This document shows positions 16,759-27,179 of a DNA stretch of 64,000 nucleotides, one piece after another. Position numbers and translations under genes: made by a program. Location: the NCBI RefSeq assembly GCF_000615285.1, contig NZ_BALU01000005.1, forward strand, positions 1 through 64,000, in the 5' to 3' direction. Origin of the DNA: Lactobacillus kitasatonis DSM 16761 = JCM 1039 (lineage in GTDB: Bacteria > Bacillota > Bacilli > Lactobacillales > Lactobacillaceae). How positions within the stretch are numbered: position 1 is the first letter of the stretch; each line of letters opens with the position of its first letter. The notes under the pieces are model-generated. The model saw only the letters and a list, made by a program, of their open reading frames with translations. It was not told the origin of the DNA and did no database searches.

Positions 16759-17336
16759 TATTGTTCACTAGAGATATGACCTGATTCATTTTCCTTCTTA
16801 AGAAGTTCTGGGTAAGAAAGAAGTGGAGCATATTTAACGCCGCTCTTGGCAAAGTTTTCTTTTGCGTCTGGCAAGTAGTAGGTGAAGATTGAAGATACGC
16901 CGATTACGTTGCCACCGTCTTTTTCAGTTGCCTTAACAGCGTTCAAAACTGAACCACCAGTAGTGATCAAGTCGTCGATTAAAACAATCTTATCATCCTT
17001 TGAGAAACGACCTTCAATTTGACGACCCTTACCGTGGTCCTTTGGCTTTGGACGAACATAAATCATTGGAAGGTGTAACTTGTCAGCAACCCAAGCTGCG
17101 TGAGGGATGCCGGCAGTTGCAACACCACCGATAATGGTTGCTTCAGGGAATTCCTTGGCAATCAAGTTGGCTAAGTCGCTGGCAATCATGTCGCGTAATT
17201 CTGGGTAAGATACAGTCAAACGCAAGTCAGTGTAGATTGGTGAAAGCATCCCACTAGCATAAGTAAATGGCTTGTCAGGTGAGATAGTGATGATTTTTTC
17301 TTGGATAAGTTGAAAAATAATTTGATCTTTATGCAT
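16698..17336 (-). CDS. pyrE: Orotate phosphoribosyltransferase
   Basis: Converts orotate and PRPP to OMP, the fifth step of pyrimidine synthesis. The 212 residues include YVRPKPKDHGKGRQIEG (the flexible catalytic loop) and the PRPP motif IVLIDDLITTGGSVLNA (about 120-136). The ORF is open upstream to 17384, but the start at 17336 has GGAG in the end of pyrF and begins MHKDQIIFQ, the usual N-terminus. The start lies 1 bp after the pyrF stop. Its last 20 codons are repeated at 15781-15843. Confidence 0.95.
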   Translation of the reverse strand: MHKDQIIFQLIQEKIITISPDKPFTYASGMLSPIYTDLRLTVSYPELRDMIASDLANLIAKEFPEATIIGGVATAGIPHAAWVADKLHLPMIYVRPKPKDHGKGRQIEGRFSKDDKIVLIDDLITTGGSVLNAVKATEKDGGNVIGVSSIFTYYLPDAKENFAKSGVKYAPLLSYPELLKKENESGHISSEQYDALKTWHEDPWAWGKKFEK

Positions 17337-17337
17337 T

Positions 17338-18045
17338 TTAGTTAAACTCCTTCTTGATTGCTTCATATGCGGCTTCTGGATCACTGGCTAAAGTGATAGG
17401 GCGGCCAACGACGATTGCGCTTGAACCCCATGCCTTGGCATCGGCTGGTGTTGCGACCCTTGATTGGTCATCCTTGGCGTTGCCCTTTGGACGAATACCA
17501 GGAGTGACGTACAGGAAGTCATCACCGATTGCTTCGTGCAATTCTTTTACTTCAAGTGGTGAGCAGATAACACCATCAGCACCAGAATTTTTAGCCATCT
17601 TTGCAAGGCTGAGTACTTGTTTATCCATTGGTAAAGAACAGTTTTGTTCGTGAGCTAAAACTTCGTCTGAAATTGAAGTCAATTCAGTTACGGCTAAAAG
17701 TTCTGGTACGCTGTGACCAGCAGGTGTTCCTGCAATTAAACCATCTTTAGCGGCCTTGATCATTTGGCTGCCGCCAAGTGCGTGAACCGTAGTAAAGGTG
17801 ATGCCGAGTTTTGCCAAAGCCTTTGCACCGTTATAAACAGTGTTTGGAATATCATGCATCTTAAGGTCTAAGAAGATCTTGTAGCCTTGATCAGCTAATT
17901 TTTTAACTACATCAATGCCAGCATTATAGAACAATTCCATGCCAACTTTGATAAAGACGTTTTCCGGTTTGCCTAGTTTTGACAAAATTTCGTGTAATTT
18001 TTCTTCATTGTCCAAATCGAGGGCAACGATAACAGGTCTAGTCAT
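17338..18045 (-). CDS. pyrF: Orotidine-5'-phosphate decarboxylase
   Basis: Decarboxylates OMP to UMP. The 235 residues begin MTRPVIVALDLDN; the active-site motif is FLDLKMHDIPNTV (about 60-72), and the C-terminus has TPGIRPKGN and the phosphate-binding IVVGRPIT. The open frame reaches 18243, but that extension is the PyrR attenuator; GGAGG precedes ATG at 18043-18045. Cotranscribed with pyrE and controlled by the leader at 18055-18172. Confidence 0.95.
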   Translation of the reverse strand: MTRPVIVALDLDNEEKLHEILSKLGKPENVFIKVGMELFYNAGIDVVKKLADQGYKIFLDLKMHDIPNTVYNGAKALAKLGITFTTVHALGGSQMIKAAKDGLIAGTPAGHSVPELLAVTELTSISDEVLAHEQNCSLPMDKQVLSLAKMAKNSGADGVICSPLEVKELHEAIGDDFLYVTPGIRPKGNAKDDQSRVATPADAKAWGSSAIVVGRPITLASDPEAAYEAIKKEFN

Positions 18046-18054
18046 TTTTCCTCC

Positions 18055-18172
18055 ACAAAAAAAGTCTATACGTGGCGCAGAGAGACACCAGGTATAGACT
18101 TTCCCCAGATAATTTAAGTCAATATTTTGAACTTGCGGTCTCTCTGTACCGTTTAAAGTTTGATCAAAACGA
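18055..18172 (-). promoter_or_regulatory. PyrR-type attenuator before pyrFE
   Basis: The minus-strand leader contains the PyrR-binding loop GGTACAGAGAGACCGCAAG and ends with terminator stem AGTCTATAC...GTATAGACT followed by seven T (18056-18096). UMP-bound PyrR (encoded at 19396) would favour termination. Confidence 0.8.
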
Positions 18173-18201
18173 AGTTTAACACCATCGAAAATAAAATACA
18201 A
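18173..18201 (-). promoter_or_regulatory. Promoter of pyrFE
   Basis: On the minus strand TTGTAT (18196-18201) and TAAACT (18173-18178) are 17 bp apart, directly upstream of the PyrR-binding loop. Confidence 0.5.
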
Positions 18202-18297
18202 ATAAAATTTTAGACTTTTAAAAATCAAAAAAGGCGTGTACAATCTGTTCTAAAAAATAAGCGAATGTCCGTGAGCATTCATTTTTGGAGGAAAATT

Positions 18298-19221
18298 ATG
18301 ACAAATACACGCGTAAAGTTACCAGGATTAGATTTGAAGAACCCAGTGATGCCAGCAAGTGGTACCTTTGGTTTTGGAGATGTGCCAGCAGCTAAGAAGT
18401 TCGATTTGAATGACTTAGGTGCAATGGTAATTAAGACAACCACGCCACACGCAACAACAGGTAATCCGCAACCTCAGATCGCTGTTTTAGACGATGGGGT
18501 ACTTAACTCAGTTGGTTTAACTAATCCTGGTGTTGACGCAGTAATTAGTGAAAAATTAACACCGCTTAGAAAGCAATATCCAGACTTGCCAATTATGGCT
18601 AGTGTTGGTGGCGATAGCGTTGATGACTATGTTGAAGTTGCAAAGAAGTTATCTGATTCAGAATTAGTCAACGCACTAGAGATCAACGTTTCTTGCCCTA
18701 ACGTTGATCGCGGCGGCATGAGTTTTGGTGTGCATCCCGACGTAGTTGAAGAATTAACCAAAAAAATCAAAAACGTGGTTAACGTTCCAATCTACGTCAA
18801 ATTAACGCCAAACGTAACTGATGTCGTTACTATCGCAAAAGCTGCCGAAAAGGGCGGTGCCGATGGTATTTCCATGATCAACACTTTGCTTGGCATGGAA
18901 ATCGATGTGAAAACTAGAAAGCCAGTCCTTGGTCACAACATGGGCGGCCTTTCCGGTGAAGCTGTGAGACCGATTGCTCTTCGCATGATTGCGCAGGTTC
19001 ACCAAGCAGTCGATTTACCAATCATTGGTATGGGTGGAATTAACTCAGCTGAAGACGTCGTTAAATTCATGCTTGCCGGTGCAAGTGCCGTAGCAGTAGG
19101 TACTGCACACTTCCACGACAGCATCGCATCCAAGCATATCGCTGATGGTTTACCTGCAAAACTTGAAGAATTAGGCGTCGATGATATCAATGATTTAGTT
19201 GGCCAAGTTAGACTCAATTAA
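18298..19221 (+). CDS. pyrD: Dihydroorotate dehydrogenase (class 1B-like)
   Basis: Oxidises dihydroorotate to orotate with FMN. In 307 residues: [12 protein letters not shown] at the N-terminus, the catalytic-cysteine loop [12 protein letters not shown] (about 130) and the FMN-binding [12 protein letters not shown] (about 243) and [12 protein letters not shown]. Catalytic cysteine and sequence style place it in family 1B, which normally pairs with an Fe-S subunit PyrK; no pyrK is present here. GGAGG before ATG 18298 fixes the start (the frame is open from 18265). Single gene, divergent from pyrFE. Confidence 0.93.
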   Translation: MTNTRVKLPGLDLKNPVMPASGTFGFGDVPAAKKFDLNDLGAMVIKTTTPHATTGNPQPQIAVLDDGVLNSVGLTNPGVDAVISEKLTPLRKQYPDLPIMASVGGDSVDDYVEVAKKLSDSELVNALEINVSCPNVDRGGMSFGVHPDVVEELTKKIKNVVNVPIYVKLTPNVTDVVTIAKAAEKGGADGISMINTLLGMEIDVKTRKPVLGHNMGGLSGEAVRPIALRMIAQVHQAVDLPIIGMGGINSAEDVVKFMLAGASAVAVGTAHFHDSIASKHIADGLPAKLEELGVDDINDLVGQVRLN

Positions 19222-19225
19222 TCCC

Positions 19226-19367
19226 TTGACAAATGCTGTCATTTACAGTAACTTTAAAGCAATGAATGTCCTTTAAAATTAGTCCCGTGAGGCTAGCAAG
19301 GCAGGCTTAAATTAAGTTTCGACTTTACAGAAAGCTCCTAGTCTCAGAGAAGAATGGGAGCTTTTTT
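19226..19367 (+). promoter_or_regulatory. Promoter and PyrR attenuator before pyrR
   Basis: TTGACA at 19226-19231 starts the region. The PyrR-binding loop is AGTCCCGTGAGGCTAGCAAGG (19280-19300), and the terminator stem AAGCTCC...GGGAGCTT with a T run lies at 19331-19367. It gives PyrR autoregulation by UMP. Confidence 0.8.
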
Positions 19368-19395
19368 CATGGGCAAAAATTAGGAGGCTATTAAA

Positions 19396-19938
19396 TTGGC
19401 AAAAGAAATTTGGGATGCACTTGCAATGAAGCGTGCGCTTACGCGTATTACTTACGAAATCATCGAACAAAATAAGGGTACCGATGATCTAGTATTAGTT
19501 GGAATTAAGACGCGTGGCGTTTACTTGGCTAACCGCATCCATGACAGAATTCAAAAACTTGAAGGTGTTGATGTTCCAGTTGGTCAACTTGACATCACCC
19601 TTTACCGTGATGATCGTCATGATGCATCCTTAAAGCAAGATCCAGTTGTTAACTCTGATCAAATTGATGTTAACATCGATGACAAGCACGTTGTCTTGAT
19701 CGACGATGTTATTTACACTGGTAGAACGATTAGAGCTGCGATGGATGCTTTGATGCACGTTGGTCGACCAAGTTCGATCAGAGTGGCAGTTTTGGTTGAC
19801 CGTGGTCACCGTGAATTGCCAATCCGTGCCGACTTTGTTGGTAAAAACATTCCAACTTCTGCCGACGAACAAGTCGCTGTTAATGTAGTTGAAAAGGACG
19901 GCAAAGATTCAGTTGAATTGAAGGCTTTGCCAAAATAA
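19396..19938 (+). CDS. pyrR: PyrR, pyrimidine operon attenuation protein
   Basis: RNA-binding regulator that also has uracil phosphoribosyltransferase character. The 180 residues contain [12 protein letters not shown], the PRPP motif [17 protein letters not shown] (about 99-115) and the basic [20 protein letters not shown] near the C-terminus. It starts with TTG at 19396, with AGGAGG at 19382-19387 as a perfect ribosome binding site. It is expected to act on the three leaders in this window (before pyrF, pyrR and pyrB). Confidence 0.95.
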   Translation: MAKEIWDALAMKRALTRITYEIIEQNKGTDDLVLVGIKTRGVYLANRIHDRIQKLEGVDVPVGQLDITLYRDDRHDASLKQDPVVNSDQIDVNIDDKHVVLIDDVIYTGRTIRAAMDALMHVGRPSSIRVAVLVDRGHRELPIRADFVGKNIPTSADEQVAVNVVEKDGKDSVELKALPK

Positions 19939-19969
19939 AAAATAGAAAAAGTAAATAATTCAACCATTT

Positions 19970-20067
19970 AATTGACTCCAGAGAGGGCCAGAAGGGTTGC
20001 TTAGTTTTTCGTATACAAAAGTACGAAGAAAAAGCCTGGAGCAATTAAATGCTTCAGGCTTTTTTTG
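19970..20067 (+). promoter_or_regulatory. PyrR attenuator before pyrB
   Basis: The PyrR-binding loop GACTCCAGAGAGGGCCAGAA begins at 19974. The antiterminator pairs GACTCCAG with CTGGAG, and the terminator pairs AGCCTGGAGCA with TGCTTCAGGCT before seven T (20032-20067). Confidence 0.85.
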
Positions 20068-20083
20068 ATAGAAAGAATAGAAA

Positions 20084-21038
20084 ATGGAAAATTTAAATCT
20101 TGTTAGTTTACCACATTTTGTTAGTGTTGAAAATTTGCATGTCGATGAAGTTGAAGCTTTGATCAAACGAGCTGAATACTTCAAAAAGGGCGGCGCAACA
20201 CCTCGCTTAACTAAGCCGGTTTACGTAACCAACATGTTTTTCGAAGACTCAAGCAGAACGCATACGAGTTTTGAAATGGCTGAAAGAAAATTAGGCTTAA
20301 CAGTTATCCCATTTGATCCAGCTCACTCATCTGTTAACAAAGGTGAAACTTTATACGACACTTCATTAATCATGAACGCTTTGGGCGTCGATCTTGAAGT
20401 GATCCGCCACTCACAAAATGAATACTACAACGATTTGATCAACTTGAAAGAACACCAACACCTAAATATCGGTGTGATCAACGCAGGTGACGGCAGCGGG
20501 CAACACCCAAGTCAATGTATGCTCGACATGATGACTATTCACGAACACTTCGGCCACTTTAAGAGCTTGAAGGTAGCATCGTCGGCGACATCACTAATTC
20601 AAGAGTAGCTAAGAGTAACATGGAACTTCTTACTAGATTAGGTGCAGAAGTTTACTTCTCAGGTCCAAGCTACTGGTACGACAAAAAATTTGATAAATAC
20701 GGCAAGTATGAAGAATTAGATAAATTAATCCCTGACATGGATGTATGATGCTTTTAAGAGTACAACATGAACGTCACGCAGGTGATCCTAATGAAAAGAA
20801 ATTTGATGCTAAAGCTTACCATGAAAAATACGGCATCAACCATAAACGCTACAACGAATTAAAGCCTGACACAATCATCATGCATCCAGGCCCAATCAAC
20901 CACGACGTTGAACTTAGCGGTGACTTGGTAGAAAGCGACAAGTGCATGTTTGTCCGTCAAATGCAAAATGGTGTATTTATGAGAATGGCCATGATTGAAG
21001 CAGTATTACGCGGAAGAAAGCTCGGAGGTCTCGAATAA
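20084..21038 (+). pseudogene. pyrB: Aspartate carbamoyltransferase, two single-base frameshifts
   Basis: The second enzyme of pyrimidine synthesis. The N-terminal half is intact with the carbamoyl-phosphate site [18 protein letters not shown] (about 51-68) and [12 protein letters not shown]. Near 20577 one base is missing (found GTAGCATCG, expected GTAGCAATCG); the next frame reads [21 protein letters not shown]. Near 20743 another is missing (GATGTATGATG for GATGTAATGATG), after which [11 protein letters not shown] and the C-terminal [14 protein letters not shown] follow to 21038. With both bases restored the protein is about 318 residues and complete. If real, the strain should need uracil; base-calling error is equally possible. 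Confidence 0.9.
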
Positions 21039-22315
21039 TGACAACAGTAATTAAGAACGGTACCGTTTATCAAAATGGTCGCTTAGTTAAAGCAGACGTT
21101 TTAATTGAAAATGACAAAATTAAGGCAATCGGCACTGATTTAACAGGCGATAAAGTAATTGATGCCAAAGGCAAGTTGGTCAGCCCAGGTTTAGTTGATG
21201 TCCACGTTCACTACCGTGATCCTGGTCAAACATATAAGGAAGATATTAGAACAGGTAGTGCAGCAGCTGCTCGCGGCGGCTTTACCACAGTAGGTGCTAT
21301 GCCTAACGTAACTCCTGTGCCTAACACTCCAGAATTAATGGAGAAAATGGTTGAGGAAAACAAGGAAAAAGGCGTAGTTCACATTTTCCAATATGGTCCA
21401 ATCACCAATGATGAGACAACCGATGTCATTCCTGACTATGCAGCCTTGAAAAAAGCTGGTGCCTTTGCTTTGAGTAACGATGGCCACGGTGTACAAACAG
21501 CTCAAACCATGTACTTGGCTATGCAAAAAGCTAAGGAAAATAACTTGATCGTTGCGACCCACGCACAAGACGATTCACTCTTTAACCACGGTATCGTTAA
21601 CGCAGGTAAGACTGCAGAAAGATTGAACTTACCACCTGTCACTGAACTTGCTGAAACCACGCAAATTGCTCGTGACTTGCTCTTGGCTCAAAAGATTGGC
21701 GTTCACTACCACATCTGCCACGTTTCAACTAAGACTAGCGTTGAACTTGTCCGCATGGCAAAGGCTCGCGGAATCAATGTTACTTGTGAAGTTGCTCCTC
21801 ACCACATTCTTTTAACTGGTGACGATATTCCAAAAGACAACGGCTACTTCAAGATGAACCCACCACTAAGAACTAAGGAAGATCAAGCAGCACTTTTAGT
21901 AGGTCTTCTTGATGGCACAATTGATCTGATTGCTACTGACCATGCGCCTCATGCTAAGGAAGAAAAGCAAGGCGGAATGAAAGGTGCAGCTTTTGGTATC
22001 ACAGGTAGTGAAACCGCTTTTAGTACGCTATATACTAAGTTTGTAAAGAACGAAAAGGTCTTTACTCTCGAACAATTATTGTCATGGCTTAGCGATAAAC
22101 CAGCTAAGACCTTTGGTCTTAAAGACGCCGGCGTTCTTGAACCAGGCAAGCCGGCTGATATCGCAATCTTTGATTTGAAACATGAAAAAGAAATCAAGGA
22201 AGCAGACTTCAAGTCTAAGGGAGTTAACACTCCATTTACTGGTCATAAGGTTTATGGCTCAACTGTGATAACAATGGTTGATGGTAAGGTTGTATACCAG
22301 GAAGGAGCAGAGTAA
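21038..22315 (+). CDS. pyrC: Dihydroorotase
   Basis: Cyclises carbamoyl-aspartate to dihydroorotate. The 425 residues have the metal site DVHVHYRDPGQTYKED (about 54-69), HAQDD, HICHVSTKTSVEL and IATDHAPHAKEE (about 303), as in the class I (Firmicute) enzyme. The start overlaps the pyrB stop by one base (TAATG), and carA follows immediately. Confidence 0.96.
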   Translation: MTTVIKNGTVYQNGRLVKADVLIENDKIKAIGTDLTGDKVIDAKGKLVSPGLVDVHVHYRDPGQTYKEDIRTGSAAAARGGFTTVGAMPNVTPVPNTPELMEKMVEENKEKGVVHIFQYGPITNDETTDVIPDYAALKKAGAFALSNDGHGVQTAQTMYLAMQKAKENNLIVATHAQDDSLFNHGIVNAGKTAERLNLPPVTELAETTQIARDLLLAQKIGVHYHICHVSTKTSVELVRMAKARGINVTCEVAPHHILLTGDDIPKDNGYFKMNPPLRTKEDQAALLVGLLDGTIDLIATDHAPHAKEEKQGGMKGAAFGITGSETAFSTLYTKFVKNEKVFTLEQLLSWLSDKPAKTFGLKDAGVLEPGKPADIAIFDLKHEKEIKEADFKSKGVNTPFTGHKVYGSTVITMVDGKVVYQEGAE

Positions 22316-23413
22316 ATGTCAATACGCTATTTAATTTTAGAAGACGGCAGTGTTTATGCCGGTGAAGGCTTTGGCGCCGATCGTGAAACAACCGGTGAAG
22401 TTGTATTCACAACAGGGATGACCGGCTATCAAGAAGCAATTACTGATCAAAGTTATGCAGACCAAATTTTGGTTTTCACTAACCCATTGATTGGTAACTA
22501 CGGTATTACCTTAGCCGACTATGAATCACTTGAACCAAAGATCAAGGGTGTGATTTGCCACCAAGTAGCACGTCACCCAGATAACTGGAGAATGCAAACT
22601 ACTTTGCCTAAATTCTTAGAGCACTTGGATATCCCAGGTATTCAAGGCATCGATACACGTGCTTTAGTTAAAAAACTCCGTGTTCACGGCACTTTAAGAG
22701 GTAAGATTGCGAATTCTAAGGAAGATGCAGAAAAGATCGCCAAGATTTTACAAACTGAAAATGTAACTCAAGACATAATCAGCCGCGTATCAACTAAGAG
22801 TCCATATCCGGTTCCAGGTTCAAAGCGCAACATCGTAGTGATCGACTTTGGTATCAAGCACAGTATTTTACGTGAACTTGCCGAACGTGACTGTAACTGT
22901 ATCGTCTTGCCATATACTGCAACTGCTGAAGAAGTCTTAAACCTTCATCCAGATGGTGTTCTTCTTTCAAACGGCCCTGGTGACCCAGAAGAAATGGCCG
23001 CCAATGGTGCTACAGACATGGTTCGTGAAGTAGAAAAATATGTGCCATTGATGGGTATTTGTATGGGACACCAAGTCTTTGCTTTAGCCAACGGTGCTAA
23101 GACCTACAAGATGAAGTTCGGTCACCGTGGTTTCAACCACCCAGTTCGTGAAATTGCTACGGGCAACATCGGCTTTACTTCACAAAACCACGGCTATGCT
23201 GTAGATGCTGACTCAGTTGATAAAGATAACTTAATGATTACTCACGTTGAAGTAAACGACGGTACTGTTGAAGGTCTTCGCCACAAAAAGTATCCAGCAT
23301 TTTCAGTGCAGTTCCACCCAGATGCAACTCCAGGACCACACGATGAGGTTTCACTATTTGATGACTTTATGTCAATGATTGACCAAAGAAAGGAAGAAGA
23401 GCGTCATGCCTAA
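22316..23413 (+). CDS. carA: Carbamoyl-phosphate synthase small (glutaminase) subunit
   Basis: Supplies ammonia from glutamine to CarB. In 365 residues the C-terminal class I amidotransferase has the nucleophile motif [11 protein letters not shown] (about 241-251) and the His-Glu partner region [13 protein letters not shown]. Its start directly follows the pyrC stop, and it overlaps carB by 8 bp. Its place in the pyr operon marks it as the pyrimidine-specific enzyme (pyrAA). Confidence 0.96.
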   Translation: MSIRYLILEDGSVYAGEGFGADRETTGEVVFTTGMTGYQEAITDQSYADQILVFTNPLIGNYGITLADYESLEPKIKGVICHQVARHPDNWRMQTTLPKFLEHLDIPGIQGIDTRALVKKLRVHGTLRGKIANSKEDAEKIAKILQTENVTQDIISRVSTKSPYPVPGSKRNIVVIDFGIKHSILRELAERDCNCIVLPYTATAEEVLNLHPDGVLLSNGPGDPEEMAANGATDMVREVEKYVPLMGICMGHQVFALANGAKTYKMKFGHRGFNHPVREIATGNIGFTSQNHGYAVDADSVDKDNLMITHVEVNDGTVEGLRHKKYPAFSVQFHPDATPGPHDEVSLFDDFMSMIDQRKEEERHA

Positions 23414-26400
23414 GAGAAAAGATATTCATAAGATTATGGTGATTGGTTCTGGTCCAATTATTATTGGTCAGGCCGCAGAATTTGACTATTCTGGTACTCA
23501 GGCTTGTTTGGCTCTTCGCGAAGAAGGTTACGAAGTTGTTTTGGTTAACTCCAACCCAGCAACTATCATGACTGATACGACAATCGCTGACAAAGTCTAC
23601 ATTGAACCTTTGACTGTTGAATCAATTTCAAGAATCATCCGTCAAGAATACCCAGATGCTATTTTGCCAACCTTGGGTGGTCAAGTAGGTTTGAATATGG
23701 CATTAGCTCTTGCAAAAACTGGTATCTTGGATGAACTTCACATTGAACTTTTGGGTACTAAGCTTGATTCAATTGAACAAGCTGAAGACCGTGAAAAGTT
23801 CAAGGAATTATGTAAGAAGTTAGGCGAACCTGTGCCACCATCAAAGACTGTTAATACAGTTGAAGATGCTTTGGCATTTGGTGACGAAATCGGCTACCCA
23901 ATCATTGTACGTCCTGCCTTCACAATGGGTGGTACTGGTGGTGGTATTTGTCACAACCGTGAAGAATTAGCTGAAATTGCAAAGAACGGTTTGGAACTTT
24001 CACCAGTAACTGAATGTTTGATTGAAAAATCCATTGCTGGTTACAAGGAAATCGAATTTGAAGTAATGCGTGACCACGATGACAATGCGATGATCGTCTG
24101 CTGTATGGAAAACTTCGATCCAGTTGGTATTCACACCGGTGACTCAATTGTCTTCTCACCAAGTCAAACCTTGTCAGACAAGGAATACCAAATGCTTCGT
24201 GATTGTTCACTCCGTTTGATTCGTGCGCTTAAGATTGAAGGGGGATGTAACGTACAGCTTGCCCTTGATCCAAACAGCTTTAACTATGACGTTATCGAAG
24301 TTAATCCAAGAGTTTCTAGATCAAGTGCCTTGGCTTCAAAGGCTACTGGTTATCCAATTGCTAAGATGGCTGCCAAGATTGCCGTTGGTATGACTTTGGA
24401 CGAAATCAAGAACCCTGTAACTGGTACTACTTATGCTGAATTTGAACCAGCTCTTGATTACGTTGTCTGCAAGATCCCTCGCTGGCCATTCGATAAGTTC
24501 CCTAAGGCTGACAGAGTTTTAGGTACTCAAATGAAGGCTACCGGTGAAGTTATGGCCATCGGTAGAACTGCAGAAGAAGCGATGCAAAAGGCTGTTAGAT
24601 CTCTTGAAATCGATGAAAAAGATCTTTACTCTGAAGAAGCTCATGAAGCTAGCGATGATAAGCTTGAACAAAAGTTAGTTAAGGCGCAAGACGACCGTTT
24701 ATTCTATCTAGCTGAAGCATTCAGACGTGGATACAGCTTAGAAGATGTTCATGAATTAACTAAGATCAACTTCTACTTCTTGGATATCGTCAAGCACATG
24801 GTTGAAATGGAAAAGACACTTGAAGAAAACAAGGACGATGTCGACACATTGCGCCTTGCTAAGAAATATGGTTTCAGTGATCCAACTATTGCTCACCTAT
24901 GGTGCGAAAGCGAAGATGATGTAAGAAGCTTTAGAAAAGAACATGGCATCATCCCAGTCTACAAGATGGTTGATACCTGTGCCGCAGAATTTGAATCAAA
25001 GACCCCATACTTCTACTCAACTTATGATGCAGAAAATGAATCACATAAGTCAGGTAAGAAATCAGTTGTCGTAATTGGTTCAGGCCCAATCAGAATCGGT
25101 CAAGGTGTAGAATTTGACTACGCAACTGTTCACTGTGTTAAGGCTTTACAAAAGATGGGTTATGAAGCTATTGTTATTAACTCAAACCCTGAAACTGTTT
25201 CAACTGACTTCTCAGTCTCTGACAAGCTTTACTTTGAACCATTGACTCTTGAAGATGTTTTGAACGTCTGTGACTTGGAAAAGCCAGTAGGTGCAATCGT
25301 TCAATTCGGTGGTCAAACTTCAATCAACTTGGCAGCCGGTCTTGAAAAGCATGGCGTTAAGATCTTGGGTACCAAGGTTAAGGACGTTAACCGTGCAGAA
25401 GACCGTGAGTTGTTCGATGAAATTATCAAGGACTTGAAGCTTAACCAACCAAAGGGCTTAACTGCAACTACTCACGAAGGCGTTATCGAAGCTGCAGAAA
25501 AATTAGGCTACCCAGTTTTGGTTCGTCCAAGTTATGTCTTGGGTGGTAAGGCAATGGAAATTGTCTACAGCAAGGATGAACTTGAAGAATACTTGCAAGA
25601 CCACGTAGATATTGCGGCTGATCACCCAATCTTGGTCGATGACTACTTGGATGGTCGTGAATGTGATGTTGATGCGATCTGTGACGGTAAGGATGTGCTT
25701 TTACCAGGTATTATGGAACACATCGAACACGCTGGTGTTCACTCAGGTGACTCAATGGCAGTTTACCCACCACAAACCTTCACTGAAGAAGTTAAGGAAA
25801 AGATTACCGACGTAACTAGAAAATTGGCTTTGACTCTGAACTGTGTCGGTATCATGAACATTCAGTTCATCGTGCGCGACGGCGAAGTTTATGTAATCGA
25901 AGTAAACCCACGTGCAAGTAGAACTGTTCCATTCTTGAGTAAGATTACTGGTATTGAAATGGCTCAAGTTGCTACGCGTGTAATTATGGGTGAAACCTTG
26001 GCTGAACAAGGCTACAGCGATGGCTTGGCACCAGAACCTGATATGATCTCAGTTAAGGCACCAGTCTTCAGCTTTAGTAAGTTAGCTGATGTTGACTCAT
26101 ACTTGGGACCAGAAATGAAATCAACTGGTGAAGTAATGGGCAGTGATCACACCTTTGCTAAGGCATTGTACAAGGCCTTTGCTGGAGCTAAGATGCAATT
26201 ACCAGAAAACGGTAATGTCTTGCTCACTATTGAAGATAGAGATAAGGAAAAGATCTTACCAATTGCTAAGAGATTCGCAAGAATTGGTTACCGCATCTTT
26301 GCGACGAAGGGTACGGCAGACTTCTTGAAGAAGCATGACTTGCACGTTGACCTGGTAACTAAGGTTCATGAAGATGAAGCAGCTGATGACAACATCTTGA

Positions 26401-26594
26401 ACGAATTGCGTGATAGCAAGATTGACCTGGTAATCAACACCATGGGTCATGATATTGAAAAGAATTCTGATGGATTCATCATTAGACAGATGGCTATTCA
26501 GCAAAATGTGCCACTTCTTACTGCACTTGATACTGCAGATGCATTGCTTACTGCACTTGAGAATAGATCATTTGCGACTGATGCTTTGAAGTAG
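23406..26594 (+). CDS. carB: Carbamoyl-phosphate synthase large subunit
   Basis: Makes carbamoyl phosphate from bicarbonate, ammonia and two ATP. The 1062 residues show the internal duplication: [20 protein letters not shown] at the N-terminus and [20 protein letters not shown] near residue 560, each starting an ATP-grasp half, with FTMGGTGGG in the first half and a C-terminal MGS-like regulatory domain. The frame is open from 23379, but AAGGAAGAAGAG precedes ATG 23406, beginning [10 protein letters not shown]. Last gene of the pyr operon; a terminator follows. Confidence 0.96.
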   Translation: MPKRKDIHKIMVIGSGPIIIGQAAEFDYSGTQACLALREEGYEVVLVNSNPATIMTDTTIADKVYIEPLTVESISRIIRQEYPDAILPTLGGQVGLNMALALAKTGILDELHIELLGTKLDSIEQAEDREKFKELCKKLGEPVPPSKTVNTVEDALAFGDEIGYPIIVRPAFTMGGTGGGICHNREELAEIAKNGLELSPVTECLIEKSIAGYKEIEFEVMRDHDDNAMIVCCMENFDPVGIHTGDSIVFSPSQTLSDKEYQMLRDCSLRLIRALKIEGGCNVQLALDPNSFNYDVIEVNPRVSRSSALASKATGYPIAKMAAKIAVGMTLDEIKNPVTGTTYAEFEPALDYVVCKIPRWPFDKFPKADRVLGTQMKATGEVMAIGRTAEEAMQKAVRSLEIDEKDLYSEEAHEASDDKLEQKLVKAQDDRLFYLAEAFRRGYSLEDVHELTKINFYFLDIVKHMVEMEKTLEENKDDVDTLRLAKKYGFSDPTIAHLWCESEDDVRSFRKEHGIIPVYKMVDTCAAEFESKTPYFYSTYDAENESHKSGKKSVVVIGSGPIRIGQGVEFDYATVHCVKALQKMGYEAIVINSNPETVSTDFSVSDKLYFEPLTLEDVLNVCDLEKPVGAIVQFGGQTSINLAAGLEKHGVKILGTKVKDVNRAEDRELFDEIIKDLKLNQPKGLTATTHEGVIEAAEKLGYPVLVRPSYVLGGKAMEIVYSKDELEEYLQDHVDIAADHPILVDDYLDGRECDVDAICDGKDVLLPGIMEHIEHAGVHSGDSMAVYPPQTFTEEVKEKITDVTRKLALTLNCVGIMNIQFIVRDGEVYVIEVNPRASRTVPFLSKITGIEMAQVATRVIMGETLAEQGYSDGLAPEPDMISVKAPVFSFSKLADVDSYLGPEMKSTGEVMGSDHTFAKALYKAFAGAKMQLPENGNVLLTIEDRDKEKILPIAKRFARIGYRIFATKGTADFLKKHDLHVDLVTKVHEDEAADDNILNELRDSKIDLVINTMGHDIEKNSDGFIIRQMAIQQNVPLLTALDTADALLTALENRSFATDALK

Positions 26595-26610
26595 AAAATA
26601 TTAGTAATTA

Positions 26611-26644
26611 AAAATGAGCTAGTTTTAAGCTAGCTCATTTTTGT
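26611..26644 (+). terminator. Terminator of the pyr operon
   Basis: AAATGAGCTAG and CTAGCTCATTT pair around TTTTAAG and are followed by a T run. Confidence 0.8.
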
Positions 26645-26705
26645 ATTATGCGAGGGAAATATTATTCTTTTTTCTTGGAAAAGGCTTTATTTTATTGAAA
26701 CTTTT

Positions 26706-26963
26706 TTAATTCATACGTTTGGCCTTTCTCATATCAATATCATTCTGAATATTAAAGAAAATATCATCTGAGACACCGAAGTATTTACCTAATTTAATTG
26801 ATAATTCAGCACTAACTTCTTTTTTACCATCTAGTACGTGCTGAATTTCTGTCTCGGGCACGTCTATATCATGTGCCATCTTTTTAACGGAAATATTTAG
26901 TGGCTCCATGAATTCGCTCCAGATAAATTTTTTTATGGTTGGGAGAAGCATTAATTTTTCCAT
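26706..26963 (-). CDS. higA: HigA-family XRE antitoxin, apparently orphan
   Basis: The 85 residues match the HigA addiction-module antidote family: an HTH around NISVKKMAHDIDVPETEIQHVL and the family hallmark LSIKLGKYFGVSDDIFFNIQ followed by DIDMRKAK. In such modules the RelE-like toxin HigB lies just upstream; here only its last residues survive (see 26975-27016). The antitoxin is 20-25 residues shorter than many HigA proteins but has the complete HTH. It may still repress its own promoter. Confidence 0.78.
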   Translation of the reverse strand: MEKLMLLPTIKKFIWSEFMEPLNISVKKMAHDIDVPETEIQHVLDGKKEVSAELSIKLGKYFGVSDDIFFNIQNDIDMRKAKRMN

Positions 26964-26974
26964 ACTAATCTACT

Positions 26975-27016
26975 TTAATGATAATCTACAATTTCAGCTT
27001 TATAAAAGATTCTTCA
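26975..27016 (-). pseudogene. higB: Vestige of HigB toxin C-terminus
   Basis: Eleven bases upstream of higA, the minus strand reads RIFYKAEIVDYH and a stop. HigB toxins typically end in a -VEIVDYH sequence, and the spacing to higA is right for a higBA pair. An in-frame stop precedes it and nothing upstream looks like the rest of the toxin. The match is short, so confidence is limited. Confidence 0.5.
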
Positions 27017-27106
27017 AGAACGAGGACTAAACAATTCATTTTTCAGGATCGTTTGATCCTTTTTCTTAAGCTCATGAAAGCATTTTAAATTTTCCTTATT
27101 TTTTGT

Positions 27107-27136
27107 TTGCGTCGAAAACGATTTCATTGATAGAAT
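27107..27136 (+). promoter_or_regulatory. Promoter of the sugar transporter gene
   Basis: TTGCGT (27107-27112) and TAGAAT (27131-27136) with an 18-bp spacer. Confidence 0.5.
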
Positions 27137-27179
27137 GCTTTTTGTAACTTTTTTACAGAAAATAGGGGAGAAAAATTTA

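Noticed and set aside
18046-18243. N-terminal extension of pyrF
   Set aside because: This stretch is the promoter and PyrR attenuator; GGAGG and the family N-terminus fix the start at 18045.
27044-27067. Hairpin GGATC-GTTT-GATCC followed by five T
   Set aside because: A five-base stem with no plus-strand gene before it; too weak to call a terminator.
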